Origin: Macrolepiota albuminosa | Taxonomy: Eukaryota > Basidiomycota > Agaricomycetes > Agaricales > Agaricaceae | Length of the DNA: 64,000 nt | Direction of reading: 5' to 3' | Assembly: GCA_027475525.1 (NCBI GenBank) | Contig: JAMWFC010000117.1 | Coordinates: forward strand, 3,520,183 to 3,584,182 | Shown here: positions 1-12,450 of the stretch, piece by piece | How the letters are laid out: each line of letters begins with the position of its first letter | Numbering within the stretch: position 1 is the first letter of the stretch | Position numbers and translations under genes: made by a program | The notes under the pieces: generated by a model | Database searches by the model: none | Told to the model about the DNA's origin: nothing | The model's input: only the letters and a program-made list of their open reading frames with translations

Positions 1-239
1 CGGCCATTTCCTCCGGACAAACATCAGTCTCTTACATGAATTTCCATGCATATGAATATTATATCACAAAGCCCGCATTTCCGTTCAGTCATCCTTTGCT
101 GACAACTACAAACCTCTTTCCACAATCTCACCTGACAGACGTCCAACCTACAAGTGACCTTATAGCCGAAAACCATCGCTCATGTCACACAAACTTTCAC
201 TTAATCAGGATATATGCACCACAATAATCCGGATTTATC

Positions 240-700
240 ACCCCATGTGTGGGCGTGTATCATGCATAAATTCCAACTCACTGTCATAATGGCTTGATTT
301 CGCTGACCGCTCCCCTCCACCCGAGCCCGCGCGGACTTTTCTATCACATCTACCTCGGGATCCAGGATCAGTCCAGTTTACGATGTTGAATCTGTTGAAT
401 TGTTTCCCATTTATAGTTTCAATACATCTGTGATCACAATGCGTCAAACATGATACTGAAAAGGTACTATCATAAACAGAAGGTCCAAAAACGATCGACT
501 GTGAGATAAGTACTTACTTCATCTACCTTGGGACACATATATATGTCCTTGTCAGTCTGACTTCTGAACACTCCTACCCACGGGGGTGCTGCTACTTTGC
601 CTTCATGCGGTGTGACTCATGGCTACTGCCGCAGCATACCCCATTCCTTTATCAGGGATCTTCGAAAACGGATGCTTGTCGGTAACAGCAGCTATATTCT
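240..700 (-). CDS. possible exons of an unidentified intron-containing gene (C-terminal part)
   Basis: Read on the minus strand, about 460-700 holds two stretches of protein-like sequence (one containing AAVTDKHPFSKIPDKGMGYA, the next APPWVGVFRSQTDKDIYMCP) and about 240-490 holds a further open stretch containing INGKQFNRFNIVNWTDPGSR. They lie in different frames with candidate GT/AG sites between them (for example a GTAAGT donor near 514), as expected for short fungal introns. I could not build one model in which all phases agree, so the splicing is unresolved. I do not recognise the protein. No start codon was identified. The alternative is that these are chance open stretches. Confidence 0.25.
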
Positions 701-1336
701 TCCTATCATTGGATATCACCGCACTTCAGTCTCTGGAGTTTGACTCCCCACGTCTCCCCACGCCAAAAAACCTCCCAACAACATAACAGGTACGCTCAGT
801 GACAGAAAGGACCTGGCTCTGCGAAGCGTTTGTCCACACATAAATGACTTTTCAGCCCAAAGTCCCTTCGTCCTCTTTTGTCGAGTCATTCCCGCCTCAA
901 GAGTTCTTCCGCTGCGTGTCAACGAAAAAAAAATCAAAGCTCCTATATGCCCTCGTGAAATTGGCATACGCCAACCATGTTCGTCGGTACCGGTGCCCCG
1001 ACCTGGCTCGCTCTAGTCCAGACTAGATAGTTCTCCCCGCACAGGCGGGATGATCATAATCTATAATTAAGCTTCTTTCCCTCGATCCTCGCGAAAGATA
1101 GTGAGATTTGCTGTCCGCTGTCCTATAGTACTTCCACCTCCCCACAGCTTCTTAAGCGTAATTCTCAGGCTGTCCTGTGTCCTGCCTGTCGACCTACTCA
1201 GCCTGCTTTACTCACATTGCTCAAACGACTTGACACTGGTACATACCCCCACACAGGAAAGACACGTGAGGGTATCATCTGTTCCGGTTCGAGAAGCTGG
1301 AGCAGACGATGGATCATCCAGAGGCGTCGCAAACCG
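701..1336. other. no gene recognised
   Basis: Short open stretches on both strands lack family motifs and a consistent splice structure. I see no RNA gene or repeat here. It may hold 5' exons of the preceding minus-strand model. Confidence 0.3.
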
Positions 1337-2286
1337 TCAGGAGAACTGATAAGGTGAACATTTGGATGGCTGGATTGGTGCCGAATTAATCAGGCGAATT
1401 TTGATTTGGCAGGCGGGACTCGGACACCTGTCGCCTGGCGTTACGCGTGATGCGTTCTCGTTCTTTATTCGCGCCCCCTTCTTCACATAAGTAAACTTCG
1501 CTTCTAGGCTGCTGCGTAGTAGCAGGCTACATGTGTAAGAGAAGGATCAACTCCACCTGTTTTCGATTTGGACAATTGGACGATGCTACTTACAGGATAG
1601 GAGACCCTATCAATTGCCACACACACACGGTTGATTCCGATTCGGATTCACGTAGACAGTGCTAGTGGGATTCTGGGCTTTGAGTTTGATTTCGTACACG
1701 GACAATGGAAAATAAGAACGGACCAGGACGTTCAGGGAAGAGATCATGAGGTATTTGCTTGAACACTGTTGACTTGGGCGGCGTATTCCCACCAACTCAT
1801 GTATCACAATTGTCATGAATGCACATGAGTTAATATGAATGAACGAATGATTACCATAAGTGCCTCGCGGAAGGAACTTAGAGGGTGTTTTTAATCTTAT
1901 CTATCAATAATGTTAATGTGAACTCTGGAAATCGAGGGTGGCGGCACAATCAGATGTTCAGGCTGGAACATGATTTCAGAATCATCTTCAATTTGGCCCT
2001 TCTGCCGGTGGCAATCCGAGCTGACTTGCTTGAGCTTGAGCTGTGGTACACACGGTCGAGGGACGCGTGTGTATGTCCAGAGCTTGTATGGGTAGAAACG
2101 GCGAGTCTCATCCTCCCGAGAATCATCCAATGACCATCCAACGAGATCTGATGGAAGATCTTTTGTTATATCGCACGACGCTGTGTAATTATGCGTGCAT
2201 GTCTCCGTGTGCGAAGATCATTGGGCAAACGTTACCACACGTATTCGCCGAATTTTGAAGGCTATGCCTTTTATGGCAGATCGCAG
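1337..2286 (-). CDS. multi-exon hypothetical protein, 5' end not located
   Basis: The minus strand gives a coherent spliced model. Exon 2236-2286 joins exon 1924-2180 across a 55-base intron (GTAACG donor, ACACAG acceptor). A 22-base exon lies at 1855-1876, then an exon at about 1594-1795, then a last exon at about 1337-1508 after a GTAAGT donor. Phases agree at the joins, and the large exon reads smoothly (it contains DITKDLPSDLVGWSLDDSRE and later FQPEHLIVPPPSIS). The exon 1594-1795 contains STVFKQIPHDLFPERPGPF but meets a TAG at 1662-1664. Either translation ends there, or a short intron (about 36-42 bases ending in CTAG) removes it and the gene runs on to 1337. No domain is recognised, and the upstream exon or exons and the start codon are missing from the model. 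Confidence 0.45.
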
Positions 2287-3459
2287 CTATACACGAAACA
2301 CCTTACTCTGACCTACCCATCGAGGGTCTGAGACTGATGGGAAAATATATAAAAAAAGAGAATTACAATGGCTCATCATTGAATGATCTTAGTTGCTCGC
2401 TACTAGGAACATGATGTCCAAATCGTAACCAGATCACTAAACATTCGCAGAACAAAAGGAAACAAGGGGAGGGTTGGAAAATGGTATGATGGTTGTGGGC
2501 GCTGTTTACGAATGTAGGTGTGTAATGATCGACAGCGTTAACCGAGGACAAAAAAAGTAGAGAGGTTGGCGCGTGTAGCTGTCAACGACTGCATTTTAAA
2601 GCGACGTTGGCGATGCTGGGTGGGTAACATCCGAGTCAAGGGTGATTTCGAGGGGCTATGCGGATTGAAGTAACATGACATCACTGACGAACAAGAAGCT
2701 GATGCGTATTCGGGGTCGGGCTATGTATAACGAACAAACTAGTCTGGAAGCATCACATCCACGAGATACATAACGACGATTTTCTCTATAAAGTCACAAG
2801 TGTAAGCAAGTGATACGAAATAATGAAATGGAGTGCATGATCACGTATCAGATATGGTATAATGTTGTCCCGCAATGTCCATCGCAATGCATTTATGTAC
2901 ACGACTGAAGTATGTCCATTGGATATCGTACTGGTTTTAAAAAAGTCCACCTTGCGTGCCAAGTCAAACTCTAGTTAAGCCATTTCCGGGATCTGAAGCG
3001 TCTTCGTGGGCGCCATTGTTCATCGAGATAGAGGGAAACAGCTCAAGATTCCGAGGCCTTCAACGAGGCCTGCTGCGCATCAGCGTTAATCAGTGTTACC
3101 AGACCAACGATCAGTCTAACTCCAAGACAGTCAGACAACCACAGACAATGCACGTCCAAAAGGTTGAACGGTGAACAGAGACCAGTCAGAATCACGCTGC
3201 ACAGTCCGCAACCCCGGGTGTAAGAATGACCTACGACCTGGAGATGGAACAAGGAATACCCAATTCATCGCGTCTGACAACCCAATGCCATCAAATGGAC
3301 GGAAGGATCATCCTGCATCCCTCGCACACTACTCTAGTCAGCCTCCCCCCTCCCCCTTCCCAGAAAGTCCCTGCACGAGCATGAAAAGAAAATTTTGCAT
3401 ACAGAACGATAGGCTCTGAATGAACAGGAGGCGACGGAGCGAACAGCCAGGATCGTAAG
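2287..3459. other. no gene recognised
   Basis: The stretch is AT-balanced, with only short chance ORFs on both strands. It may hold the first exons or promoter of the gene at 1337-2286 and the 3' flank of the AT-hook gene that ends at 3460. I see no RNA gene or repeat. Confidence 0.3.
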
Positions 3460-5263
3460 TTACATAGGACTGCTGCTAGCCCCCACCGCCGACTCTTTAG
3501 CGCGGTTCTTGCTTCCTTTGGGCCGTCCTCTTGGTCGCTTGCTCGTAGACCCATCCATGTTCGTGCTAACTACTTCTACCGGTGAGCGCTTCGCCCCTGA
3601 CGTGTTGGCAGGGGTGGATATGTTTGAGTGCTGAGATTCATTGCCTAGTAGCCGTCGTTCGTTTAAATATCTGTATATAAGAGCAAATCAGCGCTCAGTT
3701 ACAGAGTAAATTGTTGATCGTGCATTATGACGCTGACGTGCGGGAAAAATTACTGCTCTGTTCTGGTCTTTTGAACTGCTAAAGCCAGATTACAGATGCG
3801 GAGGTATGGTACACGTGCGTGAACAAGTGCGGTAGGAGGAAATGAGACAAGATAGCAGGTACGGGTGTTCAGCAACGCCGAGTGACGTGTCGTGTGTCAA
3901 CGCCACCACAACGGAGGACACCAGTCTTTACGAAATTGTTCCGAAACCTTGGCTTCTCCTTTTCCAGAGACATGCCGCACAAAGAGAGTCGGTGATTGAA
4001 CAAGGCGTTGCCGGAACCGAAGTAGAATGTGACACGCATCAGGGCGCGGATACGACAAAACTCAATGCATCAGGCACAATGGGTTAGATTGAAAATTTGA
4101 GTCGAAAATTTGAGTCATATTCCGGGAAAGGGAAGGAAGTAGTGGATTGTAAGGAACTCACTGATTTGTTTTTTCATCAAGAATACTCTGAAGATTTTGG
4201 AGCGGCGGTTGTCCAAGCTCTTGGCGTAGTCGGTCGACATCGTTCTTTGCGACAGCATATTCACCTTCAGTGAGATTATTCATCTTGTTTCTAATTTCAT
4301 TACATCTAGAAAAAAGAAATTAGCATATTACGAAACATGTCAATCGAGGGTAAAACTAACTCTCTCTCAATTGTCGATTCCATTAGGTCAGCCTTTATAA
4401 AGAACTGGTTTAGGGCGAATAGTACGCGGGATTTGTGAATCAACCTGCCTTGTCTCGATCTTCGTTTATCTGACAACTCTGTAAGTGTAGCACGTTATCA
4501 GAATGACAATGGCACCATACTTCTCTCAAAGCATTTAAGAGCCTTGTTCGCTCACTGTCCAGTCTACACATATTGGGTTTAGCGCTGATACCATTGAACG
4601 TGAGTCGACCCACTTGTTCCTCTGTTCACGGATATCCTGTATGACTCTACTCTTCTCCTGGAGCGAAGCATGCGCAGATAAGATATGTGCCGTATGTAAT
4701 TGGAGTGTCAACGCGTGTTTCCTGTCAAAATGAGTTAGGTTGCACGACAATGGGTACATTCATCCTGTCGACGACAAAACGAGGCATCGACATATACACG
4801 TACTTGAGCTCAGCTGTTTTGGCTAGGTGGACAAGATCCTTGGTCCAATCACCTGTCGCGACAAGGGGTGTCGAAGTGCCCGCCTGGGGTTGTGACTGGG
4901 ACTGCGGTGCGGACTGGTGGTGTGTGTTGTCCTGAGGCACGATCCCAACGCTGCCGTTGATTATCGCCGGAATGGCAGACCCTGGTGGGCCTGTATAGTG
5001 GACATACTGAGGTTGTGTGTGATGGTATTGCAACGATTGCGACATTCTTTTGGTGAGAACTACAGGAAAAGCTCTTCGATCGGAGTTTCGGGGGTCCTCA
5101 TATTCAGTCTTTTTTTGCTGGCGGTGGCAGAAGTCGGCTTGTTGGGAAGTGTTAGGCTTCCGAGTGACCTGGACATCTCCACTTTTGTCTGCCCCGCTGC
5201 CACCACGACCCAGCCTTACTGCATTGTTTCGTTCGTAAAGGTCAAGAGCTGGGTATGCTGTGG
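3460..5263 (-). CDS. coiled-coil protein with C-terminal AT-hook
   Basis: A minus-strand spliced gene. The large 5' exon is open from about 5263 and includes a Met at 5045 followed by a Gln/Pro-rich stretch. It ends at DWTKDLVHLAKTAEL plus Lys at a GTACGT donor. The next small exons are charged and helical (KHALTLQLHTAHILSAHASL, then EKSRVIQDIREQRNK, LDSERTRLLNALRE, INEDRDK, ADLMESTIERE, then CNEIRNKMNNLTEGE), as in a coiled coil. A long intron of about 490 bases leads to the last exon, which ends at 3460. That exon carries the AT-hook KRPRGRPKGSKNR, a minor-groove DNA-binding motif. One intron appears to use a GC donor. The product is probably nuclear and chromatin- or DNA-associated (inference). 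The true start may lie upstream of 5263. No family name is assigned. Confidence 0.55.
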
Positions 5264-6533
5264 TTGGAAAATCATGACCTCAAGATGATATGCGAAGGAC
5301 ACGACTACAAGAGCCGCAACATTTCAGGGAATCGCTAACACGACTCATGGGGAAAGTGGCGATTATTCTGTGGGACTACTGCAGTGCTGAGCAGTTCCGT
5401 GCTGACCCACTCGCGAAACTCTTCTTACAGTCCATCACTTACCGAGTCTATTCTGGTATTACTTATTGCCTCCTGCCTGTCTTCAGTGTCATACGAAGGT
5501 ATATTTGTTTCGGAAGCGGAAACACAGTTCAAAACCGAACTGTATTGTATGAGACTTGACCCGTCGCTGACCATACTATCCTGTGCAAGAATTTATCACA
5601 TTTGATCTCTCCGTGAGGATATCCTTTTACGCTGCTGATTGTTCCATTCTGGAATCAGTCTTACGGACCATTCATCCCTTTGTAAACCTACCATGTGGAT
5701 CCGGAGCCTAGATGTCCTTGTACACCTTCTTGGTTACCATGTCCTGCGATCGGCAATCAATGTCACTGTCTATGTCCAGACGGTACCCTAGAGCCACCAG
5801 AAAGTCAGCTGTGCCGTTTATGTTACTGACTTTATTATGAGACTTCATCAATGTCAAGGTCCTCGTATAGTTAAGAGCTGCTATCAAATTTGATTATGCG
5901 CATGCCAAGACATCTACATCATATACCATCAGCCTATCATTCAACTTTTAATTTGACATTGCCTATCCTACTCTTGAAGCCCAGCGAATGCGTTGAAAAT
6001 GTTTCTACGCTCCAATTTTGCGCTCCCGGAGTTTTTAGTCCGAGAATCTTTTGGCCTTCATGTGCACCGGCGCTGAAAACGAGCACCTCGTTAAATCCGA
6101 AAGGTCTGATGCAGGGAAGTTTGAGCGACAGGAACTACAAACTTTTCTTGTCACTTTTATAAAAGGGGGTATCGAACACGAGTTTCCATGAGCGGAAGCC
6201 TGAATTTCATTGCACACGTCAAGGATTATATATCGAGTGCTCATATATAACGCATCCGTGCATGAGGAGGATGGAATCGAGTCCTCGGTTGGAGGTTGTA
6301 ACATACGAGAGTCGCTATCTTTGATTTTCTCGATTGTTTTGTTATCTCTGATACCTATGTTACTGCCATAGAATTATTCATCAGTTAAGAGAACGGGTAA
6401 AGGGTAAATGTGGCCAACCGTGGCGTTGACCGAGATATTTACGTATGTTTGACAGGAGCATCTGCGATGAGATAACTCCGTTTCACTGCACTTGCACCAA
6501 CAGTTGAACTCACTTATTACCTCCAATCTTCTT
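5264..6533. other. gap between divergent genes; weak coding traces
   Basis: This separates the minus-strand AT-hook gene from the plus-strand heat shock factor and should hold both promoters. A short minus-strand open stretch at about 5484-5573 (starting MVSDGSSLIQYSSV) could be an upstream exon of the AT-hook gene. Cysteine-rich reading near 5690-5850 on the plus strand is not supported by a longer frame. I see no clear heat shock element array. Confidence 0.3.
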
Positions 6534-8666
6534 ATGGCCACAGGGCAAGTTGCTCTAACGCGTCATAGAATGCCAGGTGCAGTACAACGGACGCCACGAC
6601 AGGCTGTACCAGCATTCTTACAAAAGCTTCATGAGTAAGTCCTTTCATTTAAGGAGGCAAAGGCTAACTTATTCATAGAATGCTCAACGAACCCCAAAAT
6701 ACCGAGTTAATTCGTTGGTCTGATGCAGGTGACTCATTCTTTGGTAAATCCTGCTGTTACTGTGGTCAAAGTCCGAATATTCATTCGGGCTTCCAGTTCT
6801 AGACCACGAACGCTTTGCCCGAGAAGTCCTTGGTCGGTGGTTCAAACACCAGAATTTTGCCTCCTTCGTTCGACAATTGAACATGTACGGCTTTCACAAG
6901 ATACCACATTTGCAACAAGGGGTGTTGAAAAGCGATGCGGACACTGAACACTGGAATTTTGCTCATCCCAACTTCCATCGAGGGCAACCTGACCTTCTTT
7001 GCCTCATTCAAAGAAAGAAGCAGCCAACGCACCCTGGGGACGATGTGGCTATGGATTTCCGAGAATCTGTCGTCGCCCCTCCAGCAGGACCGCTCCAATC
7101 TTCTGGCCAAGGTCAAATGATCGACGCTCATACCATATTGAACGGCATTACTGCAATTAAGCGCCACCAAGCGTCCATCTCACAAGAACTCAACGAACTC
7201 AAGCAGTCCAATCAGATGCTATGGCAGGACGCCTTGGAAGCACGGAAGAAACATCAGAAACAGCAGGACACCATCAATCGAATCGTCAAGTTCTTGGCTG
7301 GTGTTTTTGGAACCCACACGAGCCCGGGTAAAGATGATGTTGTGGAAAATTCTTCGCGCGCTATGGTTCCTAGACGGAAGTCCCGTTTCCTCATTGAAGA
7401 CGGCCGAAATGAGAAGATTAACAGGGAACGGGGTGTTTCCGAAAGTACTTTTGATACCTTGGGACAGAGTGCGTCAAAGAATCCTTCCATTTTTTCTCCA
7501 TCATGACCCTATTAGAAGGTTATCCAATAATTGAAACGCCCTCATCTATTCCTTCACCTAGTCCAAGCGATAGCGAGTCATTCTTGGGTCCATCGAAAAA
7601 TACGCTTCCCAGCGACAAGTCTAAACCCCCAGAAACTCCAACTCCAACTCCTACGACGAAGACACAGGCTTCAAATACTTTCCAACAACAGGATGTCATT
7701 GATCGATCGGTCACCCCGACTCGCTCCGCAGGAGGCATTGATATGGACCGTTTTCAGATGGTTTTAAACCATCTAACACCCAGCCAAATTCAACAACTTC
7801 TGTCATCCATCCCAAATCTTGATCAAATGGCATCGAACGATACCTCCGACCGGACATCGTCATCCCAGGTTACCCAATATACGCCACCTTCAGACCTATT
7901 TAATCAGTTCATCAATCCGATATCAAACCCCCAACCCATTTCCGTCAATACCTCGCCTACGGAAGGTCTCTTGTCTTTCGAAGACCCTCAAAATCACAGT
8001 CAGGAGTTGAACTTACCAGATGACCACCTGATTGATGCCGGAAAACAATGGACAGCGATTGAAGATATTGAACATGATGTTAACGCATCAAACACTGACA
8101 TTGAGTCCCTCATCCGTGGCCTTGGCCTTTCCCTTGATAGTCAAAGCGTCAATGAGGCAGGGTCTGCCGAATCGTCTCCCAGCACATCTTCCCTTCACCT
8201 TGACCCCGATGACGCTCATCCAGATCCTCCAACACCCCTAGCCCCACCTGGCTCAATTAATGCTCCAACAAACATTCAGAATGGGAAATCTGTCTTGGAT
8301 ACACCGTCATTAACCGGCTTTGATTTCGAGTCATTTATTAACTCGTTCGATTCGAATTTGGCTCCTTTAGACGCTCCTTTCTCCGCTGACGAGACGTTCA
8401 ACCATCTTGAACAGGCTTCCGTGGCAAGTGACCCTTCGAAACACCTATCCCCTCCACCACCTCTTCCAGGTCAGCAGCCGATATCGCCATATCAGCAAGG
8501 AGCCCCAATACCAGGTCTTCGTATTGTGTCCGGAACCACAAAACGTAAGTCTGACGCTTCAGACTTGCTGATCCCGCCACCGACAATGGTCGATGGGTTG
8601 GAGGATTCTGCCACCAACCTGACGCCTCCACCCGCAAAACCCACGAAACGAAGGAGAAATAAATAA
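6534..8666 (+). CDS. hsf1: heat shock transcription factor (HSF family)
   Basis: Four exons (6534-6634, 6679-6743, 6797-7468, 7516-8666) with phase-consistent introns give about 662 residues. The winged-helix HSF DNA-binding domain spans roughly residues 24-125: VPAFLQKLHEML, LIRWSDAGDSF, then the recognition-helix region FKHQNFASFVRQLNMYGFHK and HWNFAHPNFHRGQPDLL. It is followed at about residues 160-220 by the hydrophobic heptad repeat that trimerises HSFs (NELKQSNQMLWQDALEARKK, then NRIVKFLAGVFG). The rest is a Ser/Thr/Pro-rich, acidic activation-type tail ending in the basic KPTKRRRNK, a possible nuclear localisation signal. HSFs bind inverted nGAAn repeats and activate chaperone genes in the nucleus. 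Exon 3 overruns its splice site into a TGA at 7504; using the GTGCGT donor at 7469 and the acceptor ending at 7515 restores the frame. The start is the first ATG of the exon that joins the domain in phase. The symbol is by family; paralogues cannot be excluded. Confidence 0.95.
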
Positions 8667-9082
8667 TGGTATTCATCAAAGCTGCCCCTTATCGCTAAGG
8701 CATACATTTCTACGTAGCCTTCTCACCGACAAAGACTCCAGCACATCTGCACTTGTTATACACCTGTTGTATTCTGTACCCAACCCATCTCCTACTTTCG
8801 TAGTCTTTTAGTAAAAGATACAGCACATGTAAAGTATAATGTATTTCTGGGACAAATGAATGTCAGATCAATAGCGATGCACATTCGAAGCTCGTTGAGG
8901 GTTAAACAATGGAAAAGAAGTAGCGGTTTGAAGAGGATTATGGGTACATAATCAGATGAAGGTAAATATATCCCGGGTATAGAACAGCATAGATGGAGGT
9001 TTGGGGGAAGAGTGACCAGTGAAACGATGGTATAATATCCAAGGAAGAGCCGAGGTTTGAGGGACACAAGTCAACGAGAACT
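8667..9082. other. convergent 3' regions of the HSF and arrestin genes
   Basis: About 415 bases lie between the stop codons of two convergent genes. They are expected to hold both 3' UTRs and polyadenylation sites. No ORF or repeat stands out. Confidence 0.6.
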
Positions 9083-12000
9083 TTATTCTCCAACAGGTTT
9101 AGGAGGCAATGGGGGAGGTGGAGTCATAGATTGTTCAAATCCGGCACTAAACGGGGAGAACGGTCGCACGTCCATCTGAGGGGCGCCTGAATTTTGCGGT
9201 TTCAGCGGTATCGGATGTTTGAGTTCATCATCCAAGGAAAGGTCATTGTTCATGGCAACCCTTGCTACCCGGGCATCTTCCTCTTGTGTCTCCTTAATAT
9301 ATTCAACAGGTGGACGAGGCATGAGAGGCGGCGGGGGTGGTGTGGAACTCAATAATACTGCGCTGGAGGTGGGTCTGGAGGGTCCTCCCTCGTAATCAAG
9401 AGAAGGACGTGGTGGTTGCTGTTGCTGTTGCTGCTGTTTCGCCCTAGCATCCTGCGCAGCGTATTGGGCTTTCAGCAAAGCCTTTTCCTCAGCCGCCGTG
9501 AGAACTCGTCCAGGGGAAGAGGGCAGTGCAGGAGGAGGTCGAGGTCCGCGAGACGGCGATCGACTTGAAGGCAGGCTCGCAGAGGTGCTGCGAGGTAGTG
9601 GTGGTTGAGGAGTGTATCCCGGTGCTGCGTTCATTGCTTGGGCTCTGGCGTCTCGAGCCTCGAACTTCCGACGAAGTGCTTCCTTCTCTGATATGGCGCT
9701 CTGGAGACTGCTGCTACTGATGCCGTTGACTGGAACCGGAGAGAATGGAGGCGGGGCAGCATCCGCGGAGGCCTGTTGGATCTTTTGACGTGCCATGGCT
9801 GCTGCATCGTGCTCCTCGTACTGTTGACGCAACCTCTCCTTCTCTGACAGGTGCGGCGCGGGGATGAGGTTGGCTGGTGTGTCAAATGGCGGAGGTAGCT
9901 CGTTCGCTGAGGCAGGCATGGACGTCGAAGCACCTTTGCCCTCGGGGAATAGAGACTCATATGCAACGGGTCCACTACTAGACTGGAGACTGCCTGCATC
10001 TTCCGCTGCGACATAGCCACCATTCTCATTCTGAACGCGGTCGACGGCCAGTTTGGCATCGTGGTATCGTTTAAGAGCAGCCTTCTCTTGCTCGGCAGTG
10101 GGAAATTGCGGTATCTTAGTCTTTGTGGATGGCTGCTGAGGGAAGTGTGCCAGGGCCTGTTCGCGAGCGGCGATAGCTTCGGAGTACAGCTCCTTTGGCG
10201 TCGGTTTAGATAGAGATTTGCTCGTCAACGAATCAGAGTCACGTATCGAAGCAGGCGGAGGGCTGTCGATCGCTTGTTTCTTTCGCACTGCAGCTTGTGC
10301 TTTGTCGAACAGTTGTGTTTTCTCCTCTTCTGCAGTAAGCCATTCCTTGGGGGCGACAGGGGCTAATTGTGTGGGCTGAGTAGGTGGAGTCTGAGGTGAT
10401 AGGGTCTGCTGAAGGGGCTATTAACATTGTTAGTTCTCGTTTTATCATAAATGACAGGAAGCGCACCGGTGTGTTCACCCTTGCCTCATTGTTCCGAACC
10501 CTTTCCACATTCGCCTTAGCAATATCATAAAGACGCTTCTTTTCCTCTTCCGCAGAAATCCAAGGACGATTTACAGTGGATGTATTTGTGGTATTCGTGA
10601 TCGGTACCGGGGGTGACTGATCTGTCGCTGGTTGTGTTGTCGTTTCAGGCGGGGGATTCGTGACCGTAAGTCTCCTCCCATGGCCAGTCGCGTAGGCAGA
10701 ACCAGCTCTTCTCCCAGGGGAAGCTGTAGTGTTAGAAGTGGAAATTGGCACTGCAGCGCGACCACCGCTGTGTTCCTCCGAACTCGCAGCGGAATCCTCA
10801 CGGCTGTGTGCAGCTCTCGTGTTGGACCCATGTACACCAAATTCATCGACATTGGTTGGTCTATGGAACCCTGTGCTCGTGCCCGTCTTGGCTGGAAGGG
10901 AAGTAAAATTGTTAGTCAGTGGACCAAGATTATGGTTATCTTTAGATGGAGGGAGGGTAGATGCCATGGGAGAAGTGCGGGTATCGGCGCGTGTTACGGA
11001 CTGAGCAATAGGTTGTACGGCACCAGGAGAGAGACCTGGGGTTGGGCCGATTCGCCTAAATTGCAATAATCTCTGAGCTGCAATTATGTGACATGAAGAA
11101 CGAAGACGCATACCTAACAGCTTCCTGAGAAACTTCCCTGGGTACAGAGTGAACATCAACATTCAAAATTCACTGAGGTCCTTTACAACAAACCTTTGCC
11201 AATTGGAGATGATCACAGGAAGGTCCATCACAATAGTCGGCACATTGTCAACGATTGCCTTGACGCTGAGGTTGTATGTAACATCGATGTGTCTGGCCGA
11301 GTTGAGGGAGGTCGTCGTATGATTTTGCGAGATCAAGCAGGTCAGCTCAGCTCGATGCTCCTGTCCAGGAAATAAGCCACCATTGATAGCCAGCTTACTC
11401 TCAGATATCGTAACAACTCGTTCCTGGGGCGGAACAGCTTTCCTGCCTACCTGTTGCCCGGGACGGAAAGTTGAGTACTCTTTCAATGCAAGCTCGAAGC
11501 CTCGAAGGACAGTGTCGGAGAGGGCATCAGACCTCAATGAGGCCCGAAGAGAAATGCGATCACCAGGTCCGTAGCAGAGCTGATTTCGTTCAACTACAAG
11601 AGTTGCGCCATTTCGCATGATTTGTCGAGTCTCGGGCTGGCAGTAGATGGGCCATGTGGAGTGCAATTCGTGCTTATCTATGATGACTGTTGCTTGTGTG
11701 GTAACGACGGTAGACTTTCGTTTGCGGAAGAAGCTCCTGGGGAGTGGCGTTGATAGAAGAATCATCATGTAATGAAGGCACTCACCTCTTGCCTTTGGCG
11801 CACAGGCTTGCAACAAGCTCGTATTGGATACCCGCTGGGTAGAGTTGAATAGCGGATCAACGATTTTGGATAACATGGCTGGCGCACCTCGGTCATCCAA
11901 TGCAATACTCGGTGGTATGGATTCTGGTATACGGATCGAGAAGGGGAAATCGTGCTACAATAGGTCAGTAACTGATCGAAAAAAAGGCGGCTGGAACTCA

Positions 12001-12450
12001 CAGACCCCAACACACCGTATTCATCACTCGACTGCCAGAGATTTATCGGACTCGGACCGACAAAATCGTAGAATGTGTTCGATCCGCCTCCCCCAGGCAA
12101 TGTCTCCACCTTCCGCAACTCGATGCGCACCCATTTCGTCTTTGATCCCTGCGGACCCACTCTAACTTCAACAGTCTGCGAGATCAAACAAATTATGAAC
12201 ACGTATTCAGTGTACCAGAAGTACATCGCTTACACCCTTTACTGCAGCTTGCGGTCTGTCAGGGCCTCCAGGAGGGATGCCAGGGTACCCTGAATCACAA
12301 TTTCTAGAAGTTACATAGCATTATACAACGCGTCCTTACCATGGACGAAATCGACATTTGGTGGAGGGCGTAGAATTCTAATTCTCGTTGTGATCAAAAT
12401 CTGGTAATGAGTGGAGTACGAACATGTGCTCACAACTTCACCTGCGACAT
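9083..12450 (-). CDS. arrestin-domain protein with long disordered C-terminal tail
   Basis: Ten exons on the minus strand start with a 9-base exon (ATG TCG CAG at 12450-12442) and end at the stop at 9083. The N-terminal half (about residues 1-370) is an alpha-arrestin fold. It contains RILRPPPNVDFVHGYPG, KWVRIELRKVETLPGGG, HDFPFSIRIPESIPPS, IQYELVASLCAKGKR, IDKHELHSTWPIYCQPE, CYGPGDRISLRASL and DVTYNLSVKAIV, ending NWQREVSQEAVRRIGP. All introns are 45-60 bases and phases agree, including two between 11050 and 11200 that are easy to miss. Alpha-arrestins act as adaptors, often linking membrane transporters to ubiquitin ligases. No PPxY motif was specifically confirmed here. The C-terminal half is Pro/Ser-rich, holds a polyglutamine run and repeats a short charged helical motif (see the repeat entry). 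The domain layout matches a family I know from other basidiomycetes. Confidence 0.92.
9260..10560 (-). repeat. repeated charged helical motif in the arrestin tail
   Basis: Within the disordered tail a motif of roughly (S/T)AEEEKxxLxxxAxAxVxR recurs at uneven spacing: ISAEEEKKRLYDIAKANVER, LTAEEEKTQLFDKAQAAVRK, TAEQEKAALKRYHDAKLAVD, LSEKERLRQQYEEHDAAAMA, ISEKEALRRKFEARDARAQA and LTAAEEKALLKAQYAAQDAR. The copies differ at the nucleotide level, so this is an old protein-level repeat and not a recent DNA duplication. A role as a repeated short binding helix is inference. Confidence 0.7.
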
